Assembly (NCBI RefSeq): GCF_001028625.1 | Contig: NZ_CP011805.1 | Location: forward strand, 992,001 to 1,056,000 | Direction: 5' to 3' | Source of the DNA: Pelagerythrobacter marensis | GTDB lineage: Bacteria; Pseudomonadota; Alphaproteobacteria; Sphingomonadales; Sphingomonadaceae | DNA length: 64,000 nucleotides | Part shown: piece after piece, positions 29,823-38,836 of the stretch | Layout: every line of letters starts with the position of its first letter | How positions within the stretch are numbered: the stretch's first letter is position 1 | Notes under the pieces: model-generated | The model's database searches: none | What the model was told of the DNA's origin: nothing | What the model saw: only the letters and a program-made list of their open reading frames with translations | Made by a program: the position numbers and the translations under genes

Positions 29823-31679
29823 ATGAGCAATGGTAAATCGCTTACCGCGCTGGGGCGTGATCGGGGGGGGAACACCCTTGCGATATTCGCTGCCTCGCTC
29901 ATCCCCCTGATCGCCATTGTTGGCGGCGGGGTCGATGCCAGCCGCGGCTATCTGACCAAGACGCAGCTGCAAAACGCCTGCGATGCCGGCGTCCTCGCCG
30001 GGCGCCGGGCAATGGCCAAAACCGGCGAGTATGGGGACGGTGAGCGCGCCAAAGCCGCAAGCCTGTTCAACGCAAATTTCGATTCCGAAATCGTCGATGC
30101 CGATCAAGTTCTGTTCACTACCGATGATGGCGACGATGGGGATGTCACGGGAACTGCGACTGCGCGCATTCCAACCGTGCTGATGAAGATCTTCGGCAAG
30201 ACCGAGCTATCTTTTTCAGTTAATTGCATGGCCGAACTGCAGATCACCAATTCGGATATCATGTTCGTGCTCGACACGACCGGGTCGATGAGCGGGTCGA
30301 AGATAGAAGGTTTGCGCGACGCGGTGGAGGATTTCCACAAGACCATCGCCTCGTCCGTTACGGACGATGAGGTTCGGGTCCGCTACGGCTTCGTCCCTTA
30401 CAGCATGACGGTAAACGCCAAGCGGCTGTTGGTTAACGGCGATATGCCGCTGGACTACATTGCCGACAGCGCGCCGTACCAATCGCGTCGCGCCTATTTC
30501 GACGACCCGAAGTACATTCCGGATGAAACCAGTACGCATGAGGAGACGGAGACATACGGGAATCTCTCGAACCGAAACTGCCGGGATTATCAGGATAACG
30601 ATTACCCCTATTCGGGACGAAATCCCGAACAATATGGCGCACCGCCGGGGCGCACGGTTACTGTCACGTATTCCGCCTACGGTAGTGGGCGCAAGCCCTG
30701 CAGACGATTGAAGACAACGGTCACGGTGGAATCCTACCGCACAGTTTATGAAAGCGCGAACCTGTGGCGGTATATCCAGACCGATCTCGACGTCTCTGCA
30801 CTGAAAACATTCGGACCGGTCCAACTCGTCACCCGGGTTTCCTCGGATGCCTACGTCCCAACTCGCGGCTTCCACGACGTGCGTTCTCTCGCCGTCATGG
30901 AAGGCACCAGTGGCCTGAGCAAGACATCCTATACCTGGGAAGGGTGTATCGAGGAGCGCGCGACCGTTGTCGATGAAGATATGGACCCTGTCCCGTCCGA
31001 TGCTTACGACCTGGACATCAATTCGGCGCCCGACAGCGACGACACACGCTGGAAACCCTACTTCGCACCCGCCGTCTTCTACAGAGACAATTATTACGAT
31101 TGGGTCGACTGGCGCGACACTGAATCGCACCTGTCCAGTCGATGCCCGGCTTCGATGCGCCTGTTTCAGGAAGTCGATCTGACGCCGAACGAGGTGCCTG
31201 AATGGCTCGAGGATTACCTCGACAGCCTGAACGCCGACGGGAACACCTATCACGATATCGGGATGATCTGGGGCGGCCGGCTTGCAAGCCCGAACGGCAT
31301 CTTTGCGACCACGGTTAACGACGAGCCCGATCGTTCCGTAAGCCGCCACATCATCTTCATGACCGACGGGAAGATGGAGCCCAACAGGACCGCCTATTCC
31401 GCCTATGGACTGGAGAAATACGACAACCGGGTTGCCCCCCGTTATACCGGCGGTGACGACCTCGCCGACTATCACGATGCGCGCTTTGTCGCCGCGTGCA
31501 ACGCGATCAAGGATGAAGGCTACACCGTCTGGGTGATCGGCTTCGGATCGTCGCTGACCGACGAGATGAAAGCCTGCGCCACAGGGCACCGCGCCTATTT
31601 TTCCGATGACGTTACCGAACTCCGCGCCACGTTCCGCTATATCGCGTCCCAGGTCGCGGATCTGAGGCTGGGCCAGTGA
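29823..31679 (+). CDS. TadG-like pilus-associated protein with von Willebrand A domain (copy 1)
   Basis: A 618-residue protein with an N-terminal TadE/G-type segment: NTLAIFAASLIPLIAIVGGG is a single helix (about 17-38), followed by RGYLTKTQLQNACDAGVLAG. The vWA domain starts near residue 145 with MIDAS motif DTTGSMSG at 151-158. It is interrupted by a Tyr- and Asp-rich insertion with several Cys and ends in VWVIGFGSSLTDEMKACA. This architecture is typical of TadG proteins in Flp/Tad pilus loci, probably facing the periplasm. It overlaps the following TadE gene (GTGA) and is the first gene of cassette 1. Copy 2 lies at 33004-34902; both share GCIEER and YHDIGMIWGGR. Confidence 0.88.
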   Translation: MSNGKSLTALGRDRGGNTLAIFAASLIPLIAIVGGGVDASRGYLTKTQLQNACDAGVLAGRRAMAKTGEYGDGERAKAASLFNANFDSEIVDADQVLFTTDDGDDGDVTGTATARIPTVLMKIFGKTELSFSVNCMAELQITNSDIMFVLDTTGSMSGSKIEGLRDAVEDFHKTIASSVTDDEVRVRYGFVPYSMTVNAKRLLVNGDMPLDYIADSAPYQSRRAYFDDPKYIPDETSTHEETETYGNLSNRNCRDYQDNDYPYSGRNPEQYGAPPGRTVTVTYSAYGSGRKPCRRLKTTVTVESYRTVYESANLWRYIQTDLDVSALKTFGPVQLVTRVSSDAYVPTRGFHDVRSLAVMEGTSGLSKTSYTWEGCIEERATVVDEDMDPVPSDAYDLDINSAPDSDDTRWKPYFAPAVFYRDNYYDWVDWRDTESHLSSRCPASMRLFQEVDLTPNEVPEWLEDYLDSLNADGNTYHDIGMIWGGRLASPNGIFATTVNDEPDRSVSRHIIFMTDGKMEPNRTAYSAYGLEKYDNRVAPRYTGGDDLADYHDARFVAACNAIKDEGYTVWVIGFGSSLTDEMKACATGHRAYFSDDVTELRATFRYIASQVADLRLGQ

Positions 31680-32278
31680 CCGCACCCGTCCTGACCCGGC
31701 TGAGGGACGCTCGCGAGGGCGTGACCATCATCGAATTCGCCATCGTCGCGCCGGTCCTGCTGATATTCATCTTCGGCATCCTCGACCTGGGACACGGCTT
31801 GTACATGCAATCCGTTCTACAGGGCGCGGTGCAGGAAGCAGGGCGAGATTCCGGCCTCGAGACCGGGCGCGTCGGCCAGGACGCGATCGATACCGACGTG
31901 CGCGAACGGGTCGAGGCGGTCATGCCGTTTCTCGACGATGACGACCTGGCCATCCGGCGGACCAACTATGAGACATTCAGCGACGTGGGGACGCCTGAAG
32001 ATTTCGACGATACCAACGGCAGCGGTGCCTATGACGACAACGAATGTTTCTCCGACCGAAACAACAACGGGGTCTGGGATCCCGATGTAGGTGCGGAAGG
32101 GCTTGGCGGGGCCGACGACGTCGTGATGTACGAAGTCACCGTGACTTACGATCGGCTGTTGCCGTTCTGGCGGATGGTGGGGCTGCCGCACAGGGGGCAG
32201 GCCCAGGCAACCACCGTCATGCGCAACCAGCCCTTCGGCCAGCAGGCAACCCGTCGATCGGTGCGCATATGCCCGTGA
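31676..32278 (+). CDS. TadE-like minor pseudopilin with calcium-binding-like repeat (cassette 1)
   Basis: A 200-residue TadE-family protein. After a short basic lead, the pilin-like helix begins REGVTIIEFAIVAPVLLIF, with the conserved Glu five residues after the likely processing Gly. The C-terminal part has an Asp/Asn/Gly-rich block (about residues 112-145: DTNGSGAYDDNE, then DRNNNGVWDPDVG) like thrombospondin-3 or dockerin calcium loops. The GTG start overlaps the TadG stop, and the stop lies inside the next gene. It is paralogous to 34902-35486. Confidence 0.87.
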   Translation: MTAPVLTRLRDAREGVTIIEFAIVAPVLLIFIFGILDLGHGLYMQSVLQGAVQEAGRDSGLETGRVGQDAIDTDVRERVEAVMPFLDDDDLAIRRTNYETFSDVGTPEDFDDTNGSGAYDDNECFSDRNNNGVWDPDVGAEGLGGADDVVMYEVTVTYDRLLPFWRMVGLPHRGQAQATTVMRNQPFGQQATRRSVRICP

Positions 32279-32931
32279 TCGCCCGCCTGGCTGCGACTTG
32301 TCGGCGCCTGCGCACGCTCGCACGTGCGCGTGAGGGTGTCGCGTTGATCGAGTTCGCCTATTCCCTGCCGATCATGATCACTCTCGGCTTTGGCGGGCTG
32401 GAGCTGGTCAACTACACCACCACTCATCTGCGCGTGAACCAGATCGCGATATCGCTCGCCGATAATGCCTCGCGCGCCAAGCAGGAGATCGTGGGCGGCA
32501 ATCCCCGCTTTCGCGAGCTCGATGCCAACGAAGCGATCAGGGCCGCATACCTCCAGGGGGGCAATCTCGACCTGCAGGAAAATGGGCGCGTTGTCCTGTC
32601 GAGCTTGGAGGTCAATTCCGATGGCGGGCAGTGGATCCACTGGCAGCGCTGCGGCGGCGACAAGACCTATCCATCGAAATACGGGCCACAGGGGACCGGC
32701 GCCACAGGCGACGATTTCGACGGGATGGGCCGCGGAACGCGGCAGGTTCAGGCCGAAGAAAATTTCGCGATCATGTATGCCGAAGTCTACTACGACTATC
32801 AGCCGGTGGTCTTCGGCGATCTGATCCCCGATCAGACGGTCTACAAAACCGCTGCGATGTATGTTCGCGACGATCGCGACCTGTCGGGCATCTTCAACCC
32901 CTCGCCGACTGCGCCGGTCAGCGGCTGCTGA
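32269..32931 (+). CDS. TadE-like pseudopilin (cassette 1, second)
   Basis: A 220-residue TadE-family protein, ATG at 32269 overlapping the previous gene by 10 bases. The N-terminal helix is REGVALIEFAYSLPIMITL with the conserved Glu. The body has no calcium-type repeat but holds NGRVVLSSLEV and QWIHWQRC, which recur almost unchanged in the paralogue at 35477-36157. Two Cys (in WQRCGG and the C-terminal GC) could form a disulfide. It probably assembles with the preceding TadE protein. Confidence 0.87.
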   Translation: MPVIARLAATCRRLRTLARAREGVALIEFAYSLPIMITLGFGGLELVNYTTTHLRVNQIAISLADNASRAKQEIVGGNPRFRELDANEAIRAAYLQGGNLDLQENGRVVLSSLEVNSDGGQWIHWQRCGGDKTYPSKYGPQGTGATGDDFDGMGRGTRQVQAEENFAIMYAEVYYDYQPVVFGDLIPDQTVYKTAAMYVRDDRDLSGIFNPSPTAPVSGC

Positions 32932-33003
32932 TCGTTACAGAACGTTACCGAATTAACCACGCAAGTTCACGATGCGCTTACGCCAGAAAGGTACGGATGA
33001 CCG

Positions 33004-34902
33004 GTGCTAAACCGTTCCATCTCGAGCGCCGGTGAAGGCGCGCACTGGCTAACCCGCCTGGCCCGGGATGCGTCGGGCAATGCGCTGGCGATCATCGCTG
33101 CTGCGATTGCGCCGACGCTGGCAATGGTCGGCGGCGGGATCGATATGGGTCGATCCTACCTTGCGCAGAGCCGGTTGCAGCAGGCTTGCGATGCCGGCGT
33201 GCTCGCAGCGCGCAAACGGCTGGGGTCGCAAGTCGCCTTCACGGGCGAATTTTCCGATGACGTGGCGGAAATGGGCCAGCGCTTCTTCAACATCAATTTC
33301 CGGTCGGGATCCTACGGCACCGAAGACCGAAGTTTCGTGATGACGCTGGAAGAGGATTTCGCGGTATCGGGCGTCGCCACCGTCGATGTGCCGACCACGA
33401 TCATGCAGGTGTTCGGCTTCACAAAAGTGCCGGTGCACGTTGAGTGCGAAGCGCAGCTGAACTTCTCCAACACCGATGTCATGATGGTACTCGACGTCAC
33501 CGGGTCGATGGCGCAGATTAATCCGGGGGATTCGCTTTCTCGTATCGATACGATGAAGCAGACGATCTCTGCATTTCATGGACAACTGGAGGCGGCTGCG
33601 CAGGCCGGCTCCCGCATCCGATACGGTTTCGTCCCCTACTCCACCAATGTGAACGTCGGCCATCTGCTGCTTGACGACTGGGTGGTTGATACCTGGCCCT
33701 ACCAATCGCGCGAAGAAGTTGCCGATCTGAGCAGCCCGATCACGCGAACCTATACCACCTCGGTGACGCACAAGTCGGGTTCGATCACCGTCAGGGAAGT
33801 GGATTCCTATGCGGCAAGCTTCAGCGAAGGCGACGGCTACCACTGTCCGAGCCAACCGGGCAGCAAGGTCAAAACCGAGCTCGACGAAACCGACTATCAG
33901 GAAAAAGTGGTCCTTCTGCCCGTGCCCGGAGTGCGGAAGGAATGGACTTATGTCCGCACCCGCACGGGGACAGGATACTCGACCGCGCTCAACGACACGA
34001 CCTGCATTGTGCGAGAGCATACCTACAACGACTACGTCGACACCTACAAGAAGATCGAGGAACCTGCCCTTCTGAGCGAGAAGCAGTGGCGGTACGATCA
34101 GATCGAATACGATGTTTCCGACTGGCGAAACATCGGCAACGGCTGCATCGAAGAACGCGAAACGTACGAGATTCTCGATTACGATTCTGTCGATCTTTCC
34201 AGAGCGCTCGATCTCGATCTCGATCGTGTACCTTCGCCGTCCAATCCGGCCACGCAATGGCGCCCCATGATCCCGCACTATGTCTTCGGCCGGGCGCTGG
34301 AATGGAACGGCAAGGGGAAATTCGATACCGATCAGAAAATCACGTCCAAGGAATTCGTGTCACCTGTCGGCCTCGACACCGCTGCCTGCCCTGCCCCGGC
34401 ACGCAAGCTGTCGGAAATGACGCCGGATAGCCTGGAGACATATCTCGGCTCGCTCCATGCCAATGGCAGCACTTACCACGATATCGGAATGATCTGGGGC
34501 GGACGGCTGATTTCGCCGACCGGGTTGTTTGCAGCCGATAACGCCGACACGGCCAATTCGACGGTCAGCCGGCATCTCATCTTCCTGACCGACGGCGAGA
34601 CCGCGCCGCTCGACCTCAGCTATTCCAGCTATGGTTTCGAGCCGCTCGATCAGCGCCGATGGTCCGAGAAGTCCTCACTTTCCCTTGCCGAAACCGTCGA
34701 GAAGCGGTTTGCCTTTGCATGCGATGAAGTGCGCAAGAAGAACGTGAAGGTGTGGATCATCGGGTTCGGCACGACGCTGACCGACGTGATGCGCGAATGT
34801 GCGGGAGAAGGGCACTATTTCGAAGCGGCCGACGCTGCCGAACTGAATGCCTCCTTCGCCGCGATCGCGGAAAGCCTCAGCGATCTCCGGGTCAGCCGCT
34901 GA
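33004..34902 (+). CDS. TadG-like pilus-associated protein with von Willebrand A domain (copy 2)
   Basis: A 632-residue paralogue of the protein at 29823-31679 in the same layout: an N-terminal helix (NALAIIAAAIAPTLAMVGGG), LQQACDAGVLAAR, then a vWA domain with MIDAS DVTGSMAQ from Asp164, a Tyr/Asp/Cys-rich insertion and a C-terminal VWIIGFGTTLTDVMRECAG. It shares GCIEER and YHDIGMIWGGR with copy 1. The GTG start at 33004 is the only in-frame choice; an ATG at 32997 is out of frame and stops after 12 codons. Its stop overlaps the next start (TGATG). Confidence 0.88.
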   Translation: MLNRSISSAGEGAHWLTRLARDASGNALAIIAAAIAPTLAMVGGGIDMGRSYLAQSRLQQACDAGVLAARKRLGSQVAFTGEFSDDVAEMGQRFFNINFRSGSYGTEDRSFVMTLEEDFAVSGVATVDVPTTIMQVFGFTKVPVHVECEAQLNFSNTDVMMVLDVTGSMAQINPGDSLSRIDTMKQTISAFHGQLEAAAQAGSRIRYGFVPYSTNVNVGHLLLDDWVVDTWPYQSREEVADLSSPITRTYTTSVTHKSGSITVREVDSYAASFSEGDGYHCPSQPGSKVKTELDETDYQEKVVLLPVPGVRKEWTYVRTRTGTGYSTALNDTTCIVREHTYNDYVDTYKKIEEPALLSEKQWRYDQIEYDVSDWRNIGNGCIEERETYEILDYDSVDLSRALDLDLDRVPSPSNPATQWRPMIPHYVFGRALEWNGKGKFDTDQKITSKEFVSPVGLDTAACPAPARKLSEMTPDSLETYLGSLHANGSTYHDIGMIWGGRLISPTGLFAADNADTANSTVSRHLIFLTDGETAPLDLSYSSYGFEPLDQRRWSEKSSLSLAETVEKRFAFACDEVRKKNVKVWIIGFGTTLTDVMRECAGEGHYFEAADAAELNASFAAIAESLSDLRVSR

Positions 34903-35486
34903 TGCGCGCGCGATCCATCATTCGCGACAGCAGCGGTGCCGCGCTGGTCGAATTTGCGCTGGTGTCGCCCGTTCTGCTGCTGCTCATCCTCGGCATCTTC
35001 GACATGGGATATAACTACTATATCCAATCGCAGCTCCAGGGCGCCGTACAAAAGGCGGCGCGGGATTCTACTATCGAAGGTGCCGCCGGGCGTTCGACGA
35101 CGATCGATGCGCGAGTGGAGCGGGCCGTTCGTCAGATCGTGCCTTCGGCCGACGTCGATTTCTCCCGCAAGTCCTATTCCAGTTTTACCGATGTGGGGCG
35201 TGCAGAGGAGTTCAGCGATATCGACGGCAACGGCACGTGCAACGATGGGGAGCCGTTCGAAGACGCCAATGACAACGGCGTCTGGGACAGGGATCGCGGC
35301 GCCGACGGATTCGGTGGAGCGCGCGATGCGGTCCTCTATGTGGTTACGGTCAGCTACCAGCGCGCTTTCGGGGTCACCTCTCTCATCGGAGTGCCTGCCA
35401 CCTTTACGACGAACGCCACCACGGTGCTTCGCAATCAGCCGTATTCGGAACAGAGCACGGTCGCGACAGTGGGCCAATGCCTGTGA
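34902..35486 (+). CDS. TadE-like minor pseudopilin with calcium-binding-like repeat (cassette 2)
   Basis: A 194-residue TadE protein, paralogue of 31676-32278. The helix SGAALVEFALVSPVLLLLIL carries the conserved Glu. The Asp/Asn/Gly-rich block is kept (DIDGNGTCNDGE, then DANDNGVWDRDRG), followed by GFGGARDAVLYVVTVSY as in cassette 1. The ATG at 34902 overlaps the TadG stop by one base; the longer frame upstream is a shadow of the TadG gene. Confidence 0.87.
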   Translation: MRARSIIRDSSGAALVEFALVSPVLLLLILGIFDMGYNYYIQSQLQGAVQKAARDSTIEGAAGRSTTIDARVERAVRQIVPSADVDFSRKSYSSFTDVGRAEEFSDIDGNGTCNDGEPFEDANDNGVWDRDRGADGFGGARDAVLYVVTVSYQRAFGVTSLIGVPATFTTNATTVLRNQPYSEQSTVATVGQCL

Positions 35487-36157
35487 TGCGCCCGCGGGCC
35501 TTTCTGTCGCGTCTGTCGCGCTCGCGCGTGGGCGCTGCGGTAACCGAATTCGCACTGGCCGCGCCGTTGCTGATGATGGCCGGGCTGTGGGGCGTCGAAT
35601 CCGCCCACCGGGCGGTCATGCAGATGCGGTTGAGCCAGGTGGCAGTGCTGATCGCCGACAACGCCTCGCGCGTCGGTGAGAACTCGCTGCTGGGCGAATC
35701 CAAACTTTACGAACGCGATATCAACGATGTTCTTTATGGCGCTCACGTCCAGGCCGGACGGAACTTCGACCTCTACACTCACGGGCGAGTGATCCTTTCC
35801 AGCCTGGAGGTCGTTCCCGACACGGAGGATCAGCAGTATATCCACTGGCAACGCTGCCAGGGCGAACTGGTCCATGCCTCCAGCTACGGCAACGCCGGTG
35901 ACGGGATGGCCAGCGGAATCGACGGTATGGGGCCGCCCGGGGAAGAAATCCTGGCGTTCAAGGGCGAGGCGGTAATGTTCGTGGAAGTGGTCTACGAATA
36001 TCAGCCGCTGATATCCACGGCCTTCACCCATGCAGACAAACTGCACGCCACGGCCGCCTTCAACGTGCGCGACAACCGCGACCTGTCGCAGATCTACCAG
36101 CGCGATCCCGCCAACCCCGATACGGCTGCAGATTGCAACGTATACAACGGGGTGTGA
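35477..36157 (+). CDS. TadE-like pseudopilin (cassette 2, second)
   Basis: A 226-residue TadE protein, paralogue of 32269-32931. The N-terminal helix is VGAAVTEFALAAPLLMM. The body keeps HGRVILSSLEV and QYIHWQRC. The ATG at 35477 overlaps the previous gene by 10 bases, the same overlap as in cassette 1, which supports this start over ATG 35486. It is the last gene of the pilus block; a strong hairpin follows. Confidence 0.87.
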   Translation: MPVMRPRAFLSRLSRSRVGAAVTEFALAAPLLMMAGLWGVESAHRAVMQMRLSQVAVLIADNASRVGENSLLGESKLYERDINDVLYGAHVQAGRNFDLYTHGRVILSSLEVVPDTEDQQYIHWQRCQGELVHASSYGNAGDGMASGIDGMGPPGEEILAFKGEAVMFVEVVYEYQPLISTAFTHADKLHATAAFNVRDNRDLSQIYQRDPANPDTAADCNVYNGV

Positions 36158-36166
36158 TTGCCGTCT

Positions 36167-36191
36167 GGACGGGGCAGACGCTGCCCCGTCC
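36167..36191. terminator. Strong hairpin between convergent genes, probable terminator
   Basis: GGACGGGGCAG (36167-36177), loop ACG, CTGCCCCGTCC (36181-36191): a perfect 11-bp stem. It lies in the 36-base gap between the last TadE gene and pdhB, which converge. There is no T-run, so termination efficiency is uncertain. Confidence 0.65.
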
Positions 36192-36193
36192 GG

Positions 36194-37573
36194 TCAGACG
36201 TAACAGACCTTCCTTGCCGCTTCGACGATCCTTGCAGCGTCGATCAGTGCCATCTTTTCGAGGTTGGCCGCATAAGGCAGCGGAACATCCTCGTTGCAAA
36301 CGCGAAGCACCGGTGCATCGAGGTGATCGAAACCGTCCTCCATGCAAATTGCAATCACTTCAGACGCGATCGAGCAGGTGGGCCAACCTTCTTCCGCGAT
36401 GACGAGACGGTTGGTCTTTGCAAGACTTTCGAGAATGGTCTGCCGGTCGAGCGGGCGCAAAGTGCGCAGATCGATGACTTCGGCGTCAATGCCGTCTTCC
36501 GCCAGCGTTTCGGCCGCCTCAAGTGCGAAGCCGACGCCGATCGAATAGCTGACGATCGTGACGTCAGAACCTTCGCGCATTATCCGCGCCTTGCCGATCG
36601 GCAGGACATGTTCGTCAAGCTCGGGCAGTTCGAAGGTCTTGCCGTAAACCAGCTCGTTTTCGAGGAAGACGACAGGATCTTCACTGCGAATCGCGGCCTT
36701 CAACAGGCCCTTCGCGTCGGAACTGTCGTAAGGTGCGATCACGATCAGTCCGGGTACACTGGCGTACCACGGCCCGTAGTTCTGGCTGTGCTGCGCGCCC
36801 ACCCGGCTCGCCGCGCCGTTGGGCCCGCGAAACACGACCGGGCAACGCATCTGGCCGCCCGACATGTAATTCGTCTTCGCGGCGGAATTCACGATATGAT
36901 CGATCGCCTGCATCGCGAAGTTGAACGTCATGAATTCGACGATCGGACGCAGGCCGCCCATCGCAGCGCCCGTTCCGATCCCTGCGAAGCCGTATTCGGT
37001 AATCGGTGTGTCGATCACGCGCCTGGGCCCGAACTCTTCCAGCAGGCCCTGGGTCACCTTGTAGGCGCCCTGATATTCGGCGACTTCTTCGCCCATGACG
37101 AACACCCGTTCGTCACGGCGCATCTCTTCCGCCATCGCGTCGCGCAGCGCCTCGCGCACGGTCACGCTGGCCATGTTGGTGCCATCCGGGATTTCCGGGT
37201 CGGCGCGCGGTTCCGTCTTCGGCTTCGCCGGTGCCGGGCTTTCCTCGCCGCTATCGCTCTTCTCTTCTGCCTGCGCCGTTTCGTCCGAAGATTCGGGACT
37301 GGATGGAGCTTCGATATCGTCGGCGTCCTCGTCCTCCCCGGCCAGAATGGCGATGACAGTGCCGACCTTCACGTTCTCGGTGCCTTCGGGGACCACGATC
37401 TTCCCGACCGTGCCTTCGTCCACGGCCTCGAATTCCATCGTCGCCTTGTCGGTTTCGATCTCGGCGAGAATATCGCCAGAGCTGACCTCGTCACCTTCCT
37501 TCACCAGCCATTTGGCCAGCGTGCCTTCTTCCATCGTCGGCGAAAGCGCGGGCATCTTCAGTTCGATTGCCAT
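36194..37573 (-). CDS. pdhB: Pyruvate dehydrogenase E1 component, beta subunit, with N-terminal lipoyl domain
   Basis: Beta half of the E1 decarboxylase of the pyruvate dehydrogenase complex. Residues 1-80 form a lipoyl domain with the lipoylated Lys43 in ETDKATMEFEA. An acidic, Pro/Ala/Ser-rich linker (about 83-135) leads to the E1-beta domain (136-459), which has FVMGEEVAEYQGAYKVTQGL and EYGFAGIGTGAAMGG. The lipoyl-E1-beta fusion is characteristic of alphaproteobacteria such as Sinorhizobium. pdhA lies three bases upstream. E2 and E3 genes are not in the window; lipA at 19562-20503 would supply the cofactor. Confidence 0.96.
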   Translation of the reverse strand: MAIELKMPALSPTMEEGTLAKWLVKEGDEVSSGDILAEIETDKATMEFEAVDEGTVGKIVVPEGTENVKVGTVIAILAGEDEDADDIEAPSSPESSDETAQAEEKSDSGEESPAPAKPKTEPRADPEIPDGTNMASVTVREALRDAMAEEMRRDERVFVMGEEVAEYQGAYKVTQGLLEEFGPRRVIDTPITEYGFAGIGTGAAMGGLRPIVEFMTFNFAMQAIDHIVNSAAKTNYMSGGQMRCPVVFRGPNGAASRVGAQHSQNYGPWYASVPGLIVIAPYDSSDAKGLLKAAIRSEDPVVFLENELVYGKTFELPELDEHVLPIGKARIMREGSDVTIVSYSIGVGFALEAAETLAEDGIDAEVIDLRTLRPLDRQTILESLAKTNRLVIAEEGWPTCSIASEVIAICMEDGFDHLDAPVLRVCNEDVPLPYAANLEKMALIDAARIVEAARKVCYV

Positions 37574-37576
37574 GGC

Positions 37577-38674
37577 TCAGTACCCCTCCACCAGAACATC
37601 GGTGTAGAGTTCGTTCGCCTCTGGCTCGGGTGAATTTTCCGCAAAGTCTGCCGCTTCGGCCACGATCTTGCGAATGCCCTTGTCGATCGCCTTCAAATCG
37701 TCCTCGCTCTTGCCCTGATCCATCAGCACCTTTTTCAGGCCCTCGATCGGGTCCTTGTGTTCGCGAATATCCTGCACTTCCTCGCGCGTGCGGTACTTGG
37801 CAGGATCGGACATCGAATGCCCGCGATAGCGGTAGGTGTTGAGTTCCATCAGCACGGGCCCCTTGCCTTCGCGGACATGAGCGAAGGCAACTTCTGCCGC
37901 GGCGCGGACTTCCAGAACATCCATGCCGTTCACATCCATTCCCGGAATTCGGAACGCCGTACCCCTGCGGTGAAATTCCGTTTCCGCGCTGGAGCGCGCG
38001 GTGCTGGTCCCCATTGCGTACTGGTTGTTTTCGATCACGAAAACGATCGGCAGCTTCCACAGGCTGGCCATGTTGAACGTTTCGTAGACCTGGCCCTGGT
38101 TGGCCGCACCGTCGCCGAAATAGGCGAGGCAAAGGCCGCCATCCTTGTTGTACTGATGCGCCAGCGCCAGTCCGCCACCGAGCGCCACCTGCGCACCGAC
38201 GATGCCGTGCCCGCCGTAGAACTTATGCTCGGTGCTGAACATGTGCATCGAGCCGCCCTTGCCCTTGGATATCCCGGCCTGGCGACCGGTAAGCTCGGCC
38301 ATGATGATCTTCGGATCGATACCATAGGCAAGCATGTGGCCGTGATCGCGGTATCCGGTGATGACGCTGTCGCGATCGTTGTCGAGCGCGCTCTGCAAGC
38401 CGATGGCGACGGCTTCCTGCCCGATATAGAGATGGCAAAAGCCGCCGATCAGGCCGAGACCGTAGAGTTGACCCGCCTTCTCTTCAAAGCGCCGGATCAG
38501 CAGCATCTGGCGATAGAATTCCAGCAGTTCCTCTTCGGAAGCGCCATAGCTCTTCGCGCTTTCGAACGATTCCTGAAGGCTGTGCAGCGCAAAATCGGTG
38601 TCGTCCGCCGGGCCTTTGCCCTTGTTGGTGGTGGACGTCTTGCGGGTCTTGGCGGTTCTGGCCAAATCTCTCAT
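37577..38674 (-). CDS. pdhA: Pyruvate dehydrogenase E1 component, alpha subunit
   Basis: Binds thiamine diphosphate and decarboxylates pyruvate with PdhB. The ThDP motif runs from GDG at 187-189 to ENN at 215-217. The active-site loop YRYRGHSMSDPAKYR (family phosphorylation-loop region) follows near residue 288. The first 35 residues are basic and low-complexity, as usual for the group. ATG 38674 is directly preceded by CGAGG, which is too close to be ideal; TTG four codons on would be better spaced, so the start is slightly uncertain. Confidence 0.96.
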   Translation of the reverse strand: MRDLARTAKTRKTSTTNKGKGPADDTDFALHSLQESFESAKSYGASEEELLEFYRQMLLIRRFEEKAGQLYGLGLIGGFCHLYIGQEAVAIGLQSALDNDRDSVITGYRDHGHMLAYGIDPKIIMAELTGRQAGISKGKGGSMHMFSTEHKFYGGHGIVGAQVALGGGLALAHQYNKDGGLCLAYFGDGAANQGQVYETFNMASLWKLPIVFVIENNQYAMGTSTARSSAETEFHRRGTAFRIPGMDVNGMDVLEVRAAAEVAFAHVREGKGPVLMELNTYRYRGHSMSDPAKYRTREEVQDIREHKDPIEGLKKVLMDQGKSEDDLKAIDKGIRKIVAEAADFAENSPEPEANELYTDVLVEGY

Positions 38675-38836
38675 CCTCGGTTGTCGCGATCACCTGGGGA
38701 GGTGCGCCGCGCCACGCGGCATGGCTCGCCTATAGGCGCAAGCCCCTCGACCGCGCAACGGCCCCCGATCGCAGTGAATACGAATTACGGGCTCGCCCAC
38801 ACAAAGGGCTGACCGCCCCGTGCCGTAACGGCGAGA

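Noticed and set aside
29700..30107. Upstream extension of the squalene/phytoene-synthase-like gene
   Set aside because: It would overlap the TadG gene antisense, and the sequence there looks non-coding. ATG 29699 begins the conserved part.
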